DNA from: Diplosphaera chodatii
Lineage: Eukaryota > Chlorophyta > Trebouxiophyceae > Prasiolales > Stichococcaceae
Direction of reading: 5' to 3'
DNA: 64,000 nt
Assembly: GCA_032358165.1 (NCBI GenBank)
Contig: JAALGY010000041.1
Coordinates: forward strand, 186,001-250,000
Numbering within the stretch: the first letter of the stretch is position 1; each line of letters begins with the position of its first letter. Below are positions 21,255 to 34,061 of the stretch, piece after piece. The position numbers were made by a program, and so were the translations under genes. The notes under the pieces were generated by a model that was not told the DNA's origin, searched no databases, and saw only the letters and a list, made by a program, of their open reading frames with translations.

Positions 21255-24200
21255 TCACTTGCCGGTCAGCACCGCCTTGTGGCACTGCAGCAGCCAGTCC
21301 TGGTATGCCGGCCCGCCAGGCGACCCTATGCAGGGTAGTGATGTCACTCAATGAGGGTGCTGCCACAGTCCCAGCATGGAGCATCAGCCTGACCTATTGC
21401 ATACAGTGTCGCACCACGGCACGCATCACAGCAGTAGTGAACACAGTGGAACCGCTCTGCACTGGTGTACCAGGGGTGCACGCACCGTCTTCGACGAGGT
21501 AGGGCGCCACACGGCCCTCCAGCGCCGAGCCCTGCCGCACCACAAACACCTGGCCGTGCGTCGCACGCCCCGCCCGCAGGCCCCTGCAGTGGAGGGATCA
21601 TTTCAGTGCAGCGCACGGAGTGAGGCGATGTGCACTTCTACGCTTGATGCCTCCCACCGGATCATGGGCACTTGCTGGCAGCCTGGTATGAGATGCTGTA
21701 AGCCGCTGATCCAATGCCGGAAGGGTGCGAAGGATGCACCAGACCAGAAAGTAGGGGGCTTCAATGTGCACACCCGCTGGCACCCCAAAACCGTCCAACC
21801 CCACAGTGTCTGACTCACTCCAGCAGCGCGTTGAAGCGGCGGGAGACGTCCGAGCCGCCCTGCGCCGGCTCCAGCGGCAGCCGCTCCACCTCGGCGGGCA
21901 GGCTGTCGGGCGCCATGCCAAAGATCTGCAGTCAGAAGATCGACAGACATGTTGGGAAACTGATCACGGTGTCACGGCCAGGTCCAGGTGCAGAGGCCAT
22001 GGCGGGGCGCTGCAGACTGCTGCCGTGCCATCACATCGTGGTCAACCGGCAGCTGGACACGGGGCCTGCGCCGTGCTGCAAGCAGCATCCAGTGGCCGGA
22101 GACCAACCGACACGGTGCCGCACTTGCGGGCCTCCGTGGGACAGGTGAGCGGCATACGGGATGCTCGATACACGCGCTGTGGAGCCTGAACCCTACACAG
22201 AACCCTGCCTGGGCCACAAAGTCGCGCGCAACGCTGTGCCCCAGCCACAGCAGGAACAGGCGGCCGTTGTCCAGCAGGTACGCGCCGTCCGCGTTGAGCT
22301 GGCTGCTCTCCGCGGCCACGCCCGCCGGCAGGATGAGCTGCCCCCCCTCGTTGCGCGTGCCCCAGTCGCCTGCGGGGTGAGCATTCGCAGTTGGAATCCA
22401 AATTTCAGGGAGATGTGTGACTTGTGATCGCCACGCCCCTGGCGCGTGCCCCAGTCGCCTGCGGACTGCACAGCAGGGTGTGTGTGTGTGTGTATCGGAA
22501 TGAGCTCATGCCCTGGAGTCTGCAGTAGCCTGCTACACAGCAGCTACACGGCAGCACAGAAGCAATGAGAGAGCACTCAACTTTCCGATGTTATCGTACC
22601 ATACGTAGCGCTGTACCCCTAGGCCAGGAACAGCAGGAGCCCTGGCCTTTACAACCTCAAGTGCTGACAGAAGCAGAACGGCGCGCACCTGCGACCGCGC
22701 GCTGGGGGTCGTGCAGCGCGTACAGGCTGGGGTACGCCAGGCGCAGGATGTCGGCAACCGAGGCGCCCTGGATGTTGAAGGACACCGCTAGGCGCTCATC
22801 GATGCCCACGTCGCGCTGGCTGCCCCGGAGCGCCGCCGACTTCGTGAGCCCTGCAGCACGACGCAGCGCCTCAGCCTGTGGGCACTTTCACGGCAGCCTG
22901 CACAGCCCTTGAGATGGATCGGCAGCAGATCACCCTTGGAATACTTCCTAACACTGCCCGCTATGCACGAAGCTGCAGCGGCTGCCCGCCCACATGCACA
23001 GCACGAATCCTGCGTTTCCGATGCCATGCATGGTCAAAGCTGCAGCAGCCTTGACCACCAGGATTGGCTGATGCGCTGGTGGGACTGGCACAGCCTGACG
23101 CACCCAGCATGTACAGGGGCAGCATGCGCAGGGAGGCGGGCCAGATGATGCGGTGGTGGGCGCGGAAGTGGGGCGCGTGCAGCGCCCTGAACTCCTTGAG
23201 CCCCGCCACCAGCTTCTCCGCCACCATCTTGCGCGTGTCCTGCGGGTGCAAGGGTCGGGGGCTTCTGTTACTTGGTTTCATACTGCACAGGAGTGCCAGA
23301 GTATCGGGGCAACATGAAGCGTGTTCCAGCATGGGGCAACGACAGGCAGCAGTCACCGCCGCAACCCTGCTGCTCTGGCCGGCGACATCTGCTGGTACAG
23401 TATGCTGACAGCGCAGCAGAGCTGTGTGCAGAATACTGGTGCTCTACAGCAGGGCATGTGTGCCCCACCTACAATCTAGGATGTGATCATCATGCCAGGC
23501 AGGGCCGATTACGAACCCAAAGCGCACCTCGAGCTTGCTGTGCAGCGACTTCTCGACGGCCAGCTTGGCAATGACGCAGGCGATGGCGCCGGTGTCGGCG
23601 CCCGCGTACAGCGCATTCAGGTCCTGCGCGATGGGCACCGCCAGCGTGTGCACCCTGCAGCGAGACAGCAGAAGGAGATGATGCTGGGATCAGCCTGCAG
23701 CGGCCAAGTGGTGATGGTATGCCGTCGTGGTGCAAACCCTGCCGTCACCTCCCAGCTGGACTGAGGTTGCTGACCTCATTGAAACTGGTGTTGGCATGGC
23801 AGAAGCGCAAGGTGCAGCACATGCTTAACTTGTCCCCGAGTGCATGCCGCCAGTCTGAAGGTGCACCTGATGCGGCGCTCGCCGTTGGAGTTGGTGTACA
23901 GCAGCGCGCACTGCACGTAGCTGACGCGGCTGTTGACCACGCTCTCCTCCAGCACCACCTGCACCGCAAACGCCTTGTCCGGGTCCACCTGCGCAGGAGA
24001 CAGGGCAGGGATCAGCACCAGCGTCACTGAAGGACTTGCACCTGCTGGATGAACTCCAAAAGAGCTTCCGATGTAACGTTATCAAAGCACATCGGCACAG
24101 CAGCCAAGGGTGTGGATGTTGGCATGCTCAGTGAGCTGCACGCCCGATACAAGACCAGCATGGCAGCCTCGAAGGCCTCAACTTCGGGAGGTCAGCCTTC

Positions 24201-27200
24201 TGCCACAATGGTCTTGCACAGGCATGCAAAGCTCACAGAGCATCTCATGCAGGCATAGCAGTCGTGGGTGCTGCACGTGTGTCAATCCGCGATCTACTGT
24301 GCACGATGTGTACACGCAGAAGTTCGACAGCAGCCGCGAAGTGGTTGGTGCATTCGGCTGACGGCACACTGCCAGCTGGCGGTTGGATGAGTCACCTGTG
24401 GCAGCGCCAGCAGGTCCGTGGACCGCACAAACATGGGCCCATGGAATGTGGACACCCGCAGCCCCCTGCTGCAGCGCACTCGCATGACCGCCTCCCACCC
24501 TGCGTCGGAGACAACTCAGATGTCGAAAGCTGCAATGCGCTGTGCTGCAATGTGGTGACATGTTCTGAGGGAACCGGCACAGAGCTCCTACTGCGCTCGA
24601 GCAGAAAGTGGTCAAATGGCTCATGTTCACAGTGCAATGAGTGGGTGCATCACTGCAAGGGCGTGCAGAAATCTGCAGCAGGCTGGATGGGTACATAGGA
24701 GCCAGGAGGGTGAGCTGCAGCACCTGTTTCCCGGGTGAGGTTGTGGGTCAGCTCCGCTCGCAGCTTCGGTGCGTCGCGCTGCGCCGCAAAGCCTGGGTAG
24801 TAGTACACCTGCGGATGCAAGAACTGCTGGTGAGCTGCAGCTGCAGCACCACTGGAGATTTGCCACCGTGGTATGTCTCTACAGCACAAATGCCGTCTGG
24901 CTCCTGCTCACGCATCTGTGAAAGACACACGCATTCAGGATATCTGTCAAGCTTACCTGACCGCAGGTGTAATGTGCGATGGGGCCCAGGCTGGCAAGGT
25001 CTGTGTAGTGCGAGCACAGGCAGAAGATGTCCACCGACATCTGCACCCTGATCAGGTTCGAGAACAGGGGCCCATCAGTCCAGGCATGCTTGGCGACGCA
25101 CACACCATCAGCACCACATGCCGCAGCACAAACACAGGACAACTTCACCGTGGACTCTGTTTCTAGCTTGGTTGTCAAAACACCATCCAGCAGTGAACTG
25201 TGCAGCGCACACAGCCGCACGCAGCAGTGCTGAGGTCCAACATACTCTCTGCTCAGACTAGAAAGTGCCGATTATAGACAGCAGGCCAAGTCTGGCCATC
25301 AACCCGCACCTGCTGGCCTCCGCTGCATACTTCTTGAAGAAGGGGTCCTCCGGGGTGCGCGTGATGTGCTCCCGCTCGGTGCCGTACATGCGCGCATCGT
25401 CCCTGTTCTTTGTCACCCGGCCTGGGGAGACAAACAGGACCAACAGGCGTCAGCCTGACCTGCTCCCATCTGATCACGTGCTGCCAGGATGACTGCGATG
25501 ATGAGCTATGCAGGAACCGTTCCACCATGTGCTGACAGCACAGGTGTGCATGCAGCAGCTGGCAGGACAGGCATGTGCTGCGGTTGCACACTTGGCAGGC
25601 TGAACACCCTGCTTCGGCGGTGGCAATTGACCAGACTAACTGGAGGTCACCTCTAGGGATCCAACTTCACATGCAGCTTCTCTGCCCAACTCACCCACGC
25701 CAACCGACGGCGGCGCGCTCTGGAACACCAGCAGCTTGCCGCCGATGCCGTTCATGATGAGGAAGATGCACTGCAGGGCCGGCCCAAAGGCGCTGTGCGT
25801 CTGCACAGCAGGAGTATCAACATCAGTCACTCTGGCAGGAGGTCTGCCAACCCAAATGGGGGCCTTGTGCTGGCGCCTGGCAGGGATGTGCCTCGCGATG
25901 CAGAGGCTGCAGCCTATCAATGCCGATGCACCTGCACAGACCTCCCTCTGCCTGTGCCATTGTCTGTACTGTGTGAGCGCGTGTCCAAGCGATTTGACTG
26001 TACTGTGTGAGCGTGTGTCCAAGCGAAGAACTCGGCATTGCAAGCGGTCACGACTTCATGCAGAAACCAGGCCACGGTTGGCGCCTCATCACCTGGTTGT
26101 TGGCGGCGAAGGTGGCGGGGATGGCGTCCAGCAGCCCCTCGAACACGGCGCGCGACTCGCGCAGGTTCACCAGCAGGTCGTCCGGCAGTGGCACGAAGGG
26201 GTCGTCCACGTCGGACATGACCACCATCTGGGGCGCGCCCAGCCCCGCCTCTGCAGACGCAGCAGAAGAATCCTTATGAGCGAGATATTGGTGTGAACTT
26301 CACAGGCACATGGTGTCCTTTACTGTTCTACGAGTCTGCGCTTGGAGGCACGCTTGGACGTGAAAAATTGTCAGCAGCGTGCTGAAGTTCAGACCTGTAT
26401 CTGCTGCTTATGTCTGAGACAACCTCACAACGTGCAGCAAGAGCTGACCTTCGAATACCACTACACGTGCAGTGGGTCACAAGCATAGCACGTGCAGCAG
26501 CCTCTCGTGCCAGCATGTGCACGAGTCAGCTGGAACGCATATGCAGTGCAGCGGCATTGGCCTAGTCTTGAGCATGCTTGCAGGGTCGTCAGCTACAGGG
26601 TGTGAGCCGCGCACTCAGGTTGTAGAAGTGGACGTGGGCGTCGTAGGTGACCAGGCCGACCAGCGTGCGCTCGTCGCCAGGCAGCGAGTCCAGCGCCGCC
26701 TTGATGGTCTCGCACACCACCTGCAGACAGATCGAAATTAGAACTGAATAGTAGAATGTGGAGTGGACACAGTGAGCCATTGTACGGTGCAGCGGCGCGC
26801 CAGCTGGCCATGCTGTGTGCAGCACAGACAGGCTTGGGGCAGCGCGACGATCATGGTGATGTTCGACTGCAGCTCCTGATAGCGGTGACCGTGCCTCTTC
26901 GTCACCTGGAGCACACCGCTGGAGACGGCCTCTGCAGAGACGTCGATGGCGAAGAAGTACGTCGGCGGCATCGGCGGCCGCACCTGCATGAAGCCAGGGT
27001 TGGGCATTGCACGGCGTGGTGGCGGAAGTGGCTGCTGCTGACAAGCAGGAGGCAGCAGGGCGGTGCAAGCCGCCACTGCGTATGCAAAGCACTTGGCCGT
27101 GCAGTTGCACAGAGGGGGTACTAAAGGTGCTCACCATGTACTCTGTCGGCGCCACATACTCCACGGAGCCGAAGCTGAGCTCGGGGCGCTGCGCCTCATC

Positions 27201-30200
27201 GGTGCGGCGCCCAGTTGTCATGTCCACGCCGGCGTAGTAGTCCACCGGCACGTCGTTCATGAGGTCGCAAACGTTGCAGGTGAACCGCCTGCAGCACGAA
27301 AGCGTGAGAGGTTCAGGGGCTGCTGGTGCCTGCGAGCCCACCAACGTCCGGTGCATGCCCCAGTCCCCAGAAGAGACGGCAAGGTTAGTTGGGACTGTCC
27401 TTGTAAGCAACCGGAGCTGGGCCGGTGCATGCTGAACCTCAACCCTGTGCCAGCCTTCTGCTGGGTGCGACGCTGTGTGGTATGAGGAGGTGCATCACCT
27501 GCCGCCGTCAGTCCAGGTGACGAAGGGGTTGATGTATGTGCGGCAGCGCTTGCAGCGCACAATGCCTGCTGAGCCCATGGACGACACGTGCACGGGGCGG
27601 CCGGCAGGGTTCATGGGGTGCACCACCAGCCCCAGCGGCAGCTGCCACCTGCATGACAGTTGCAAAGCTTCTCTGGTACGCCACAGTTTCCGCAGTGTCA
27701 GTTGACAGAGCATGCTACACACATGGGCAGGATGGTCTAGCTCGTGTACAGGGCAGCAGATCAGGTCGGCTGGCAAGTTGAGTAGTGGTGTGTCCATGGT
27801 CAGCAGGACCGAAGGATGCACCTGGCACGGACGGTCTGCGTGCCGGGGAACACTGTGGTGGTGGGCCGCAGGTACGCGGGATCGCACGAGTGCGGGTCCA
27901 CGGTCGTCGGGGCCTCGCCTGCAGCTGCGTCGGCGCCCAGCGGCCTTGGGAAGCCTGCAATATCCGGCCCAGAGTCCGGCGGCTGCCCCGGGGAAGGGTT
28001 CTGCCCGGGCCCGAGCGCCAGCTGCTCAAACTGCGACGCCAGGGCCTGCACGCCGAAATAGGAGCACATGCCGCAACCAAGACTGGCCTCACCTTGCCAG
28101 TGCTTCGAGTACCTGGCCTTGATGATAGTACATCTGATGTTTTTACTCAAGCCTGAAATTCAGCGCACCGCTGCATCGTAGCCTGGGGCTGCGCCAAAGC
28201 CGCCAGCGCTGCCAAAGCCGCCAGCAGCCGGCGGTCGAGCGGCACCAAAACCGCCAGGTGGCGGTGCGCCAAAGCCTGTGGAATGTGGCCTGGGTGTCAT
28301 GCTTTTCAGTGGTCTGCATGCGATTCAGCTGAAGCTCAGGCAGGGGCCTTTTCAGCTTGGCTGCGGGAGCCTGCAATGCAAGGTTGCGCAGTCCACAATG
28401 TGGCAGACCCTCAACACATCGTCTGCGCAGCACCCTGGTAGTCTTCCGAGGTGCTCGAGCACCTGGTGGCCGGGGGGAGGGCGCCCCGAAAGGCGGCGGC
28501 CGGGCGGCGCCGCCGAAGGGCGGCAGCGGCGGCCCCCCTGCAGCGGGAGAACCCTGCGGGGGCTGCCCATAGTAGCCCGGGGCGCCGGGCGGCCCCCCTG
28601 CAGCGGCGCCCAGGCCGTCCTGCATTGCGCCTGGCGGCGGCGGCGGTCCGCCGAAGCCGCCGGCGCGCACCGCCCCCCCTGGAGGGCCAAAGCCTGGCCG
28701 CGGGGCCCCGGGCTGCGGTGGGCGGAAGCCGCCTGTCATGGCAGACACGACCAGATCAACGCTTCAACAAGGCTGAAAGTGCAGATGACAAGCACTGCAG
28801 GCAATACACCGTTGGAAAGGATCACGTGCATGCAATCTTTACCTTGATCACTGCATGCAAGACAGCTGTCAGCTACCTGGGGGCCGGGCGCCAAGCGGAG
28901 CGCCGCTGGCGGGCTGACCGAAGCCGCCTGGGGGCTGCAGCGACGGCGGTTGGCTGCCAAGGGGCGCCTGCGCCCCAAAGGGTGGCCGCTGCGCGCCAAA
29001 CGCTGCCGGCTGCTGCTGCTGCTGCTGCTGCGACTGTGGAGGCCCAAAGCCTGGTCGAGGGGCACCTATTGAAGACACAACACCAGCAGTCCATGCTTGT
29101 GCATGTCTTCTGCCCAACACTGGCAGCAGGTTGTAAGCGGAGCTGCAGAGGCCCCATTCGGCGGATTCCATGTACATGTGGCTGCCAACAGGTGGCAAAA
29201 CGACACCTGGAGGCTGCCCGAAGGCGCTGGGTCGTGGCTGCTGAGGTGCATAGCCGCCGGCACCGGGCGGCGCCCCGTGCATGGGCCCCGTCCCATTGGG
29301 CATGGTCTGCCCCGGCGGCGGCCTGGACTGCGGGGGACCTGCATAGGCAGCACACAACATATTTTGACACTGCAATGGACAGAGAAAGATACAAGAGAGT
29401 CACTGGGGCTGAGAAGCATACACATGCAACCAGCCAGGGCCAGCATGCCGGGCCTGACCCCACACACCTGCGCCGAAGGGCGGGCGCACGGCACCGCCCG
29501 GCCGAGGTGCGCCGCCCATGCCGCCGGGCGCCGGCAGGGGCGGCTGGCTGCCGGGGCCCATGGGGGGGCCCATGCGCTGCTGCGCCGGCGGCTGCGGGCC
29601 GCCGAGGCCCCCGTTCGCCGCCGGCTGCGGCGGGGCCGAGCCAGCGCCCAGGCTGCTGGTGCGCTGCTGCGGCTGCAGCGGCCGCGGCTGCCCGCCGAAG
29701 CTGCCTGCCGAGCCTGCAGACCCCGGCGCCGCTACAGGATAGCAACCCCCTGATCATTCCTGAGTTGGAACATGTTTTCTCATGCCAGATGAACAATGCA
29801 TGCACCAGATGGCAACTGGCGCTGGGCGCATCCTTCAAGGACGCATCATGCTGCACCTGGCGATCCGGGCCCAAAGTTGGGGCGTGGCGCGGCCACCGGC
29901 CGCATGCCCGGCGGCACGCCCGCTGACTGCTGCTGCTGGCTGGGTGGGCCCCCTGGAGCACCGCCTGCCGGGGGGACTGCTGCTGAACCCGCGCTCATGC
30001 CGCCAGGCGGTCGCACACCTGGACATCCAGCATACCAATCTGGCCCGCATTGCTATGGACACTCCAGAACTGCGGCCGGGTGCTGTATCTGATGACAGGC
30101 AATGTGGCGCAGCGTTCCCAGGGCAGCGTGCGCATGCCGCTTGCCAGCTCAGCCCTGGTGCCAGGCTCCGATGGCAGGCAACGTCGTCGCACTGGAGTAG

Positions 30201-30389
30201 GGTTGCCACTCTTCACAGAGCGTGTATACATGCTTGCAGCCGCACAGTGGCATGAGTATAATCTCGAAGAGAGGGGAAAGCAATTACAGAGGACATACCG
30301 CCGACCCCACCTGCGCCTGGCGGGCGTGCATATGGTCCCTGCGGTCTGTATGCAGGGGCCCCTAGCGATCCTGGCTGCTGCCCTGACAT
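21255..30389 (-). CDS. SEC24: COPII coat subunit SEC24
   Basis: Twenty-six exons, 1184 aa, all phases consistent: 30389-30311, 30018-29857, 29731-29468, 29338-29207, 29065-28877, 28732-28463, 28275-28169, 28045-27822, 27648-27499, 27288-27135, 26983-26906, 26720-26615, 26250-26093, 25800-25695, 25421-25310, 25047-24957, 24808-24724, 24499-24396, 23988-23867, 23654-23528, 23239-23104, 22850-22689, 22369-22209, 21925-21819, 21583-21486, 21325-21255. Residues 1-~435 are Pro/Gly/Gln-rich and disordered (GFGPPQSQQQQ). The zinc finger reads RCKRC...FTCNVCDLMNDVP. The trunk/vWA part has YFFAIDVSAEAV and MSDVDDPFVPLPDDLL. The helical and gelsolin-like parts (SFNIQGAS, LLWLGHSV, VFVVRQGS) follow in canonical order. 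SEC24 selects cargo for ER-exit vesicles with SEC23. Exons 2-6 are symmetric phase 1-1, and intron 23 appears to use a GC donor. Confidence 0.95.
22430..22466. repeat. Echo of SEC24 exon 23 acceptor edge
   Basis: GCGCGTGCCCCAGTCGCCTG, the start of exon 23 with its acceptor side (~22354-22374), is repeated at ~22440-22462 in the preceding intron, again with an AG placed as a possible acceptor on the minus strand. Confidence 0.65.
25965..26026. repeat. 34-bp tandem repeat in SEC24 intron
   Basis: Two 28-base near-identical copies (25965-25992 and 25999-26026, starting TGTACTGTGTGAGCG) with a 34-base period, between exons 13 and 14. Confidence 0.75.
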
Positions 30390-30879
30390 GCTGGTGAGGC
30401 TTTGAACGGACTGATGTTCGGCACGCTATGATCTGTATGTCTCGCTGGTGCCTCAGACACTCTGTGTAGCGACTGGCCACGACCAGCAGGGTGCCTCAGC
30501 GCCCGACTCTGGCGTAACCTGTCACTATGTCGATTGCTGAAACAGTGCACTACGTGCTCGACTTGGCACCTGGAGCTGAAGGGGACTACACATGTCCCTC
30601 GCCTGCCTTTTGGCAGCGGGTATGCGGGTTGATCCATCAGCACAATTGGGCAGTAGTGCTGGGCATATTCACGCGCGTAGGTTCGCACAGTTGTACGCAG
30701 CCCTGCAAGAGCGTATTCAGACACCATTCAGGCTGCCGTGACACCAGCACTTACTTCCTCACTGAGCGAAGCAACTGCACGCAGCGGATCGCGGCCAGGT
30801 TTTTGCTCTGGTTACCCACTAGGCGCCGCAGGCGCCGTACTTGGAAACGACGAGAAGTCCAGGGCAGCAGGCTGCAGCA
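30390..30879. promoter_or_regulatory. Head-to-head spacer SEC24/SPX gene
   Basis: 490 bases between divergent starts, so it must hold both promoters. No TATA-like element or other motif stood out. Confidence 0.4.
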
Positions 30880-33800
30880 ATGAAGTTCGGGGCTCTGCTG
30901 CGGACCAGTGCCGGCGGCGTGCCGGAGTTGCAGGAGCTGTTCACTGCCTACAAACAGCTGAAGAAACATCTCAAGGTCAGCAACCTATTTGTTGGGGTTC
31001 GCACGCAGCCGGCGATCCCGTCATGTTGTGGTGCACCTGAGACCGTGGCGCAGAGCCGCAGAGTGCAGCGTACCGGTAGCGTTGGGGTTGAGTCATCGCA
31101 TCGGTCGAGGACATGCACCTTGCAGCTTTGCAAGCCGTTCTCCTCGCCCAACAGAGCCCGAGCTCGCTTCACCTGCTGCTGCGACCCTGTATCAGCAGCG
31201 CGGTGTGTGAGGCTGGCACTGAGGGCCCAAGTGTCGCCCTACCCTCAGCTGCGAGTCCCACGATAGTGTACCTGGGCTCCCAGTGCGACCGTCCTCGGTG
31301 CATGGTTCGAAGCAGGACGCCAGCACCTGCCAGATACGTCGCAGCGACACGAGCTGCACCATGCGATCAGCATCTCCCCACTCCACTTCCATGTGGCATG
31401 TACTGGCGGCGGCCAGTATCTTAGATGGGGTGCCAATGCTGATACGGCTGCCGTTGTAGCTAGCGAGCGTGCAGCTCACTGCTCGTCCCAGTGAGTAGCT
31501 GGCCGTGCAATCCGCATAGGCTGGTGTAGGGGCAGTGGCTGGTATGAGTTGCTGCATGTCCGCCGTGGTATTGCGACAAAAACGGCACGGATGCTCCCTG
31601 GAAGCCGTGCTGCTGCATGTCCGTAGGAGCTTAATACCAGGCCCAGCAGCTATGCAAGATGGCCGATGTGTAGCAGCAGCACACCACACCTCGACGCATC
31701 GTGCAGCTGTCCCAGGGCAACCGACGCTCGTGCATCTCCTCCCCATGCAGCGGCTGCCACAGAAGCAGGACCTGGCAGGCGGCACCAACGCCATCTCAGC
31801 CGCCGACGCTGAGGCGCTGGGCGCCACCGAGGCGGACTTCGTCGCTGCGCTGTCCAGCGGTGAGCTCGCGCACGAGCCCTGGCACTCTTTCAACGCCGAC
31901 AGCCTTTGCACTGCAGTTCCCTGGGAGGCCGACCCCCGGGCGCACTGCCGCCATCCCTCATCAAGTTTTCGCCAAGGCGACGTCAACATGTCAGTGCGAG
32001 GGTTTCTGGCCCTGCCCGCAGATGTGACGCGCTTCAACGACATGTTTTTGGAGCGGGAAGAGGATGCCGTCATCCGGCTGCGCTCGCTGGAGGACGAGGC
32101 CGTGTCCTTCGCCACCATCGCCGACCTGAAGGAGGTGTACAGGTGGGCAGGCAGGAGTTGTACCAACAGGGGGGTCTGCCACTGGGGTTCCGGCCAGCTG
32201 AACAGGGCACCTGCCACTACAACCTCCCGGTGTGGTGCTGTATGCTCGCCTGCAGCCCCGCTGGCGTGTAGTTGCACGGCGCTCGAACATGTTGGCCTCG
32301 TCATGCAGGCGGTTCGTGGACTTCCACGGCGAGATGCTGCTGCTGGTGCACTGGAGCATCCTCGCGTACACTGGCATGGTGAAGATCCTGAAGAAGCACC
32401 ACAAGCGCACCGGGCTGCTGGTGCGCGCCCCGCACCTCGACAACCTCGCCGCCCAGCCCTTCTGCTCCACAGAGGTGAGGCATTCGAATTTGAGGAGGTT
32501 GGGGTTGCACACTTCGCGAGGTTGGCTGGTTGAGGTTGAGGTCGAGGTTGAGAGTGAGGTTTGAGCTTGAGGTTGAGACTGAGGTTGAGTTTGAGGTTGA
32601 GTTTGAGTTTGAGTTCTTAGCAAGTTGACCGGATCATGGAGACCACATTCTCCTCTGACACCTCCTTTTCTCACCCTCTGTCATCACAGGGCTGAGCCTG
32701 CATGTGTCATCCAACTAACATATTGCTTGCTGACACACCGAGTGGCTGCTGTGATTGTGCTGAGTGTGTCACCCCTGCACGCTGCAGCTGATGAGCGAGC
32801 TGGTGCGGAAGGCGGAAGCTGACATCGATGTGCTGCGGACGCGCCTTGCGGCGGTCGACATCGCGCCTCTCGCCTCCGCCGCAGCGCAGTCTGACGTGTT
32901 GCTCCAGGTACACCTCACCACCTGCTGCCCACATCCATGCCGTCCTGCCATCAGAAGCGAGGCATTGGCAGTCACCAGCATGCACGAACCCCAGGAGCGC
33001 ACAACTAACATGTGACACTGCGCTTGCCAGCTGTCATGTTGAGAAGTCGCCCATTGCTCTAAATAGGCGGCACGGGACAAGGGAGGCGTGGTGGGAGCCG
33101 CCGGCCTGCTGGTGCTGGAGTCGGACTCGGGCAGCGCACCCTCCGGGGACGAGGCCTCCTCCGACGAGATATCAGACGCCGAGACCGCCCGCGCCGGCGC
33201 GGCCGTCGCGGAGGGCGCAGCAGCTGCGGTGCTGACGAGCAATGGCAGCGGCAGCGCCGGGGCGCCGGCGGCGCCGCTCAGCAGCCGCCGGAAGCGGCGG
33301 GCGCCGGAGGCCGCGACCGGAGCCGTCGCTGCTGCAGCTGCTGACGGGGGGCCGGCAGAATCCGCCGGAGGGGCATCCCCACCAGCGTCTCGCCGGAGGC
33401 TCGGCGGCGGCAGTGCCGAGGATGGTAGCACTGCAGCCCGAGCCGGAGTGCAGCCTGCAGCCCCTGCAGCGGCGGCGTCTCTGCAGCAGCAGCCTGCCAG
33501 CTCGGGTTCAGGCTCAGGCAACACGGGCGCGGCCCGGGCGAGGCAGCCGCCGCCGACAAGGCAGCCGGCAGCGGTGGGTGGGGCGGCGGCAGCTCCCATT
33601 CTGGCTCGCTCAAGCGTCAGCGGCAGCACAGGCATGCGCCCTGCCGCACAGGCTCCTACCTTGCAGCAGCAGTCGCCCCCGCCGCCGCCGGCACAGCCGC
33701 AGGGCGCGCAGCAGCCGCGCCCTGCTCGCATCCTTGCCCAGACCCAGGTACGCAGCTGCTGTTGCACTCAGTGGTCCACTCACTGCCAGGGCGACCTGCT

Positions 33801-34061
33801 GCTGCCGTGCCGCCTGTTGGCAGGGGTTTGTTGTCGTGCGATTATGCTGGAGGGCTGCCATGTATGTTGCACAGGTTGCCACGCTATGCAGCGAGGTGCA
33901 TCACCAGCTCTCTGATATATGCCATGCAGGCCGCGCTGGGACTGTGGAAGGAGCTGACAGAAACTGCATCCACGCCCTCCACAGTCCTGCCAGTGCGGCG
34001 GCCGCCGCTGCCGGTTGCAATGGCAGCCTCAAGCGTCACCACCGATCAGTCCGCTGCATGA
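30880..34061 (+). CDS. SPX-domain protein, disordered C-terminus
   Basis: Seven exons: 30880-30975, 31751-31859, 32022-32142, 32309-32474, 32788-32907, 33067-33747, 33930-34061 (474 aa, in frame). The SPX domain occupies residues ~1-200. It opens MKFGALLRTSAGGVPELQEL and YKQLKKHLK. The central helix has RFNDMFLEREEDAVIRLRSL. The closing helices include LAYTGMVKILKKHHKRTG, where the Lys cluster that binds inositol pyrophosphates in SPX proteins is present (KILKKHHKR). The remainder is Ala/Ser/Gln/Pro-rich with a basic RRKRRAP patch and no second recognised domain (no EXS, MFS, RING or VTC part). SPX proteins sense phosphate status through PP-InsPs and bind partners such as MYB-type PHR factors. 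A nuclear SPX-only regulator is the best guess. The SPX domain is interrupted early by a 775-base intron. Confidence 0.85.
32521..32616 (+). repeat. GAGGTT-type hexamer repeat in SPX intron
   Basis: About 95 bases of imperfect (T)GAGGTT/GAGTTT hexamers just after exon 4 of the SPX gene, a microsatellite/minisatellite likely to vary in length. Confidence 0.8.

Noticed and set aside
28451..29926. Long + strand open frame opposite SEC24
   Set aside because: Crosses the SEC24 exons and introns on the antisense side with irregular Arg/Ala composition; an artefact of GC-rich sequence.
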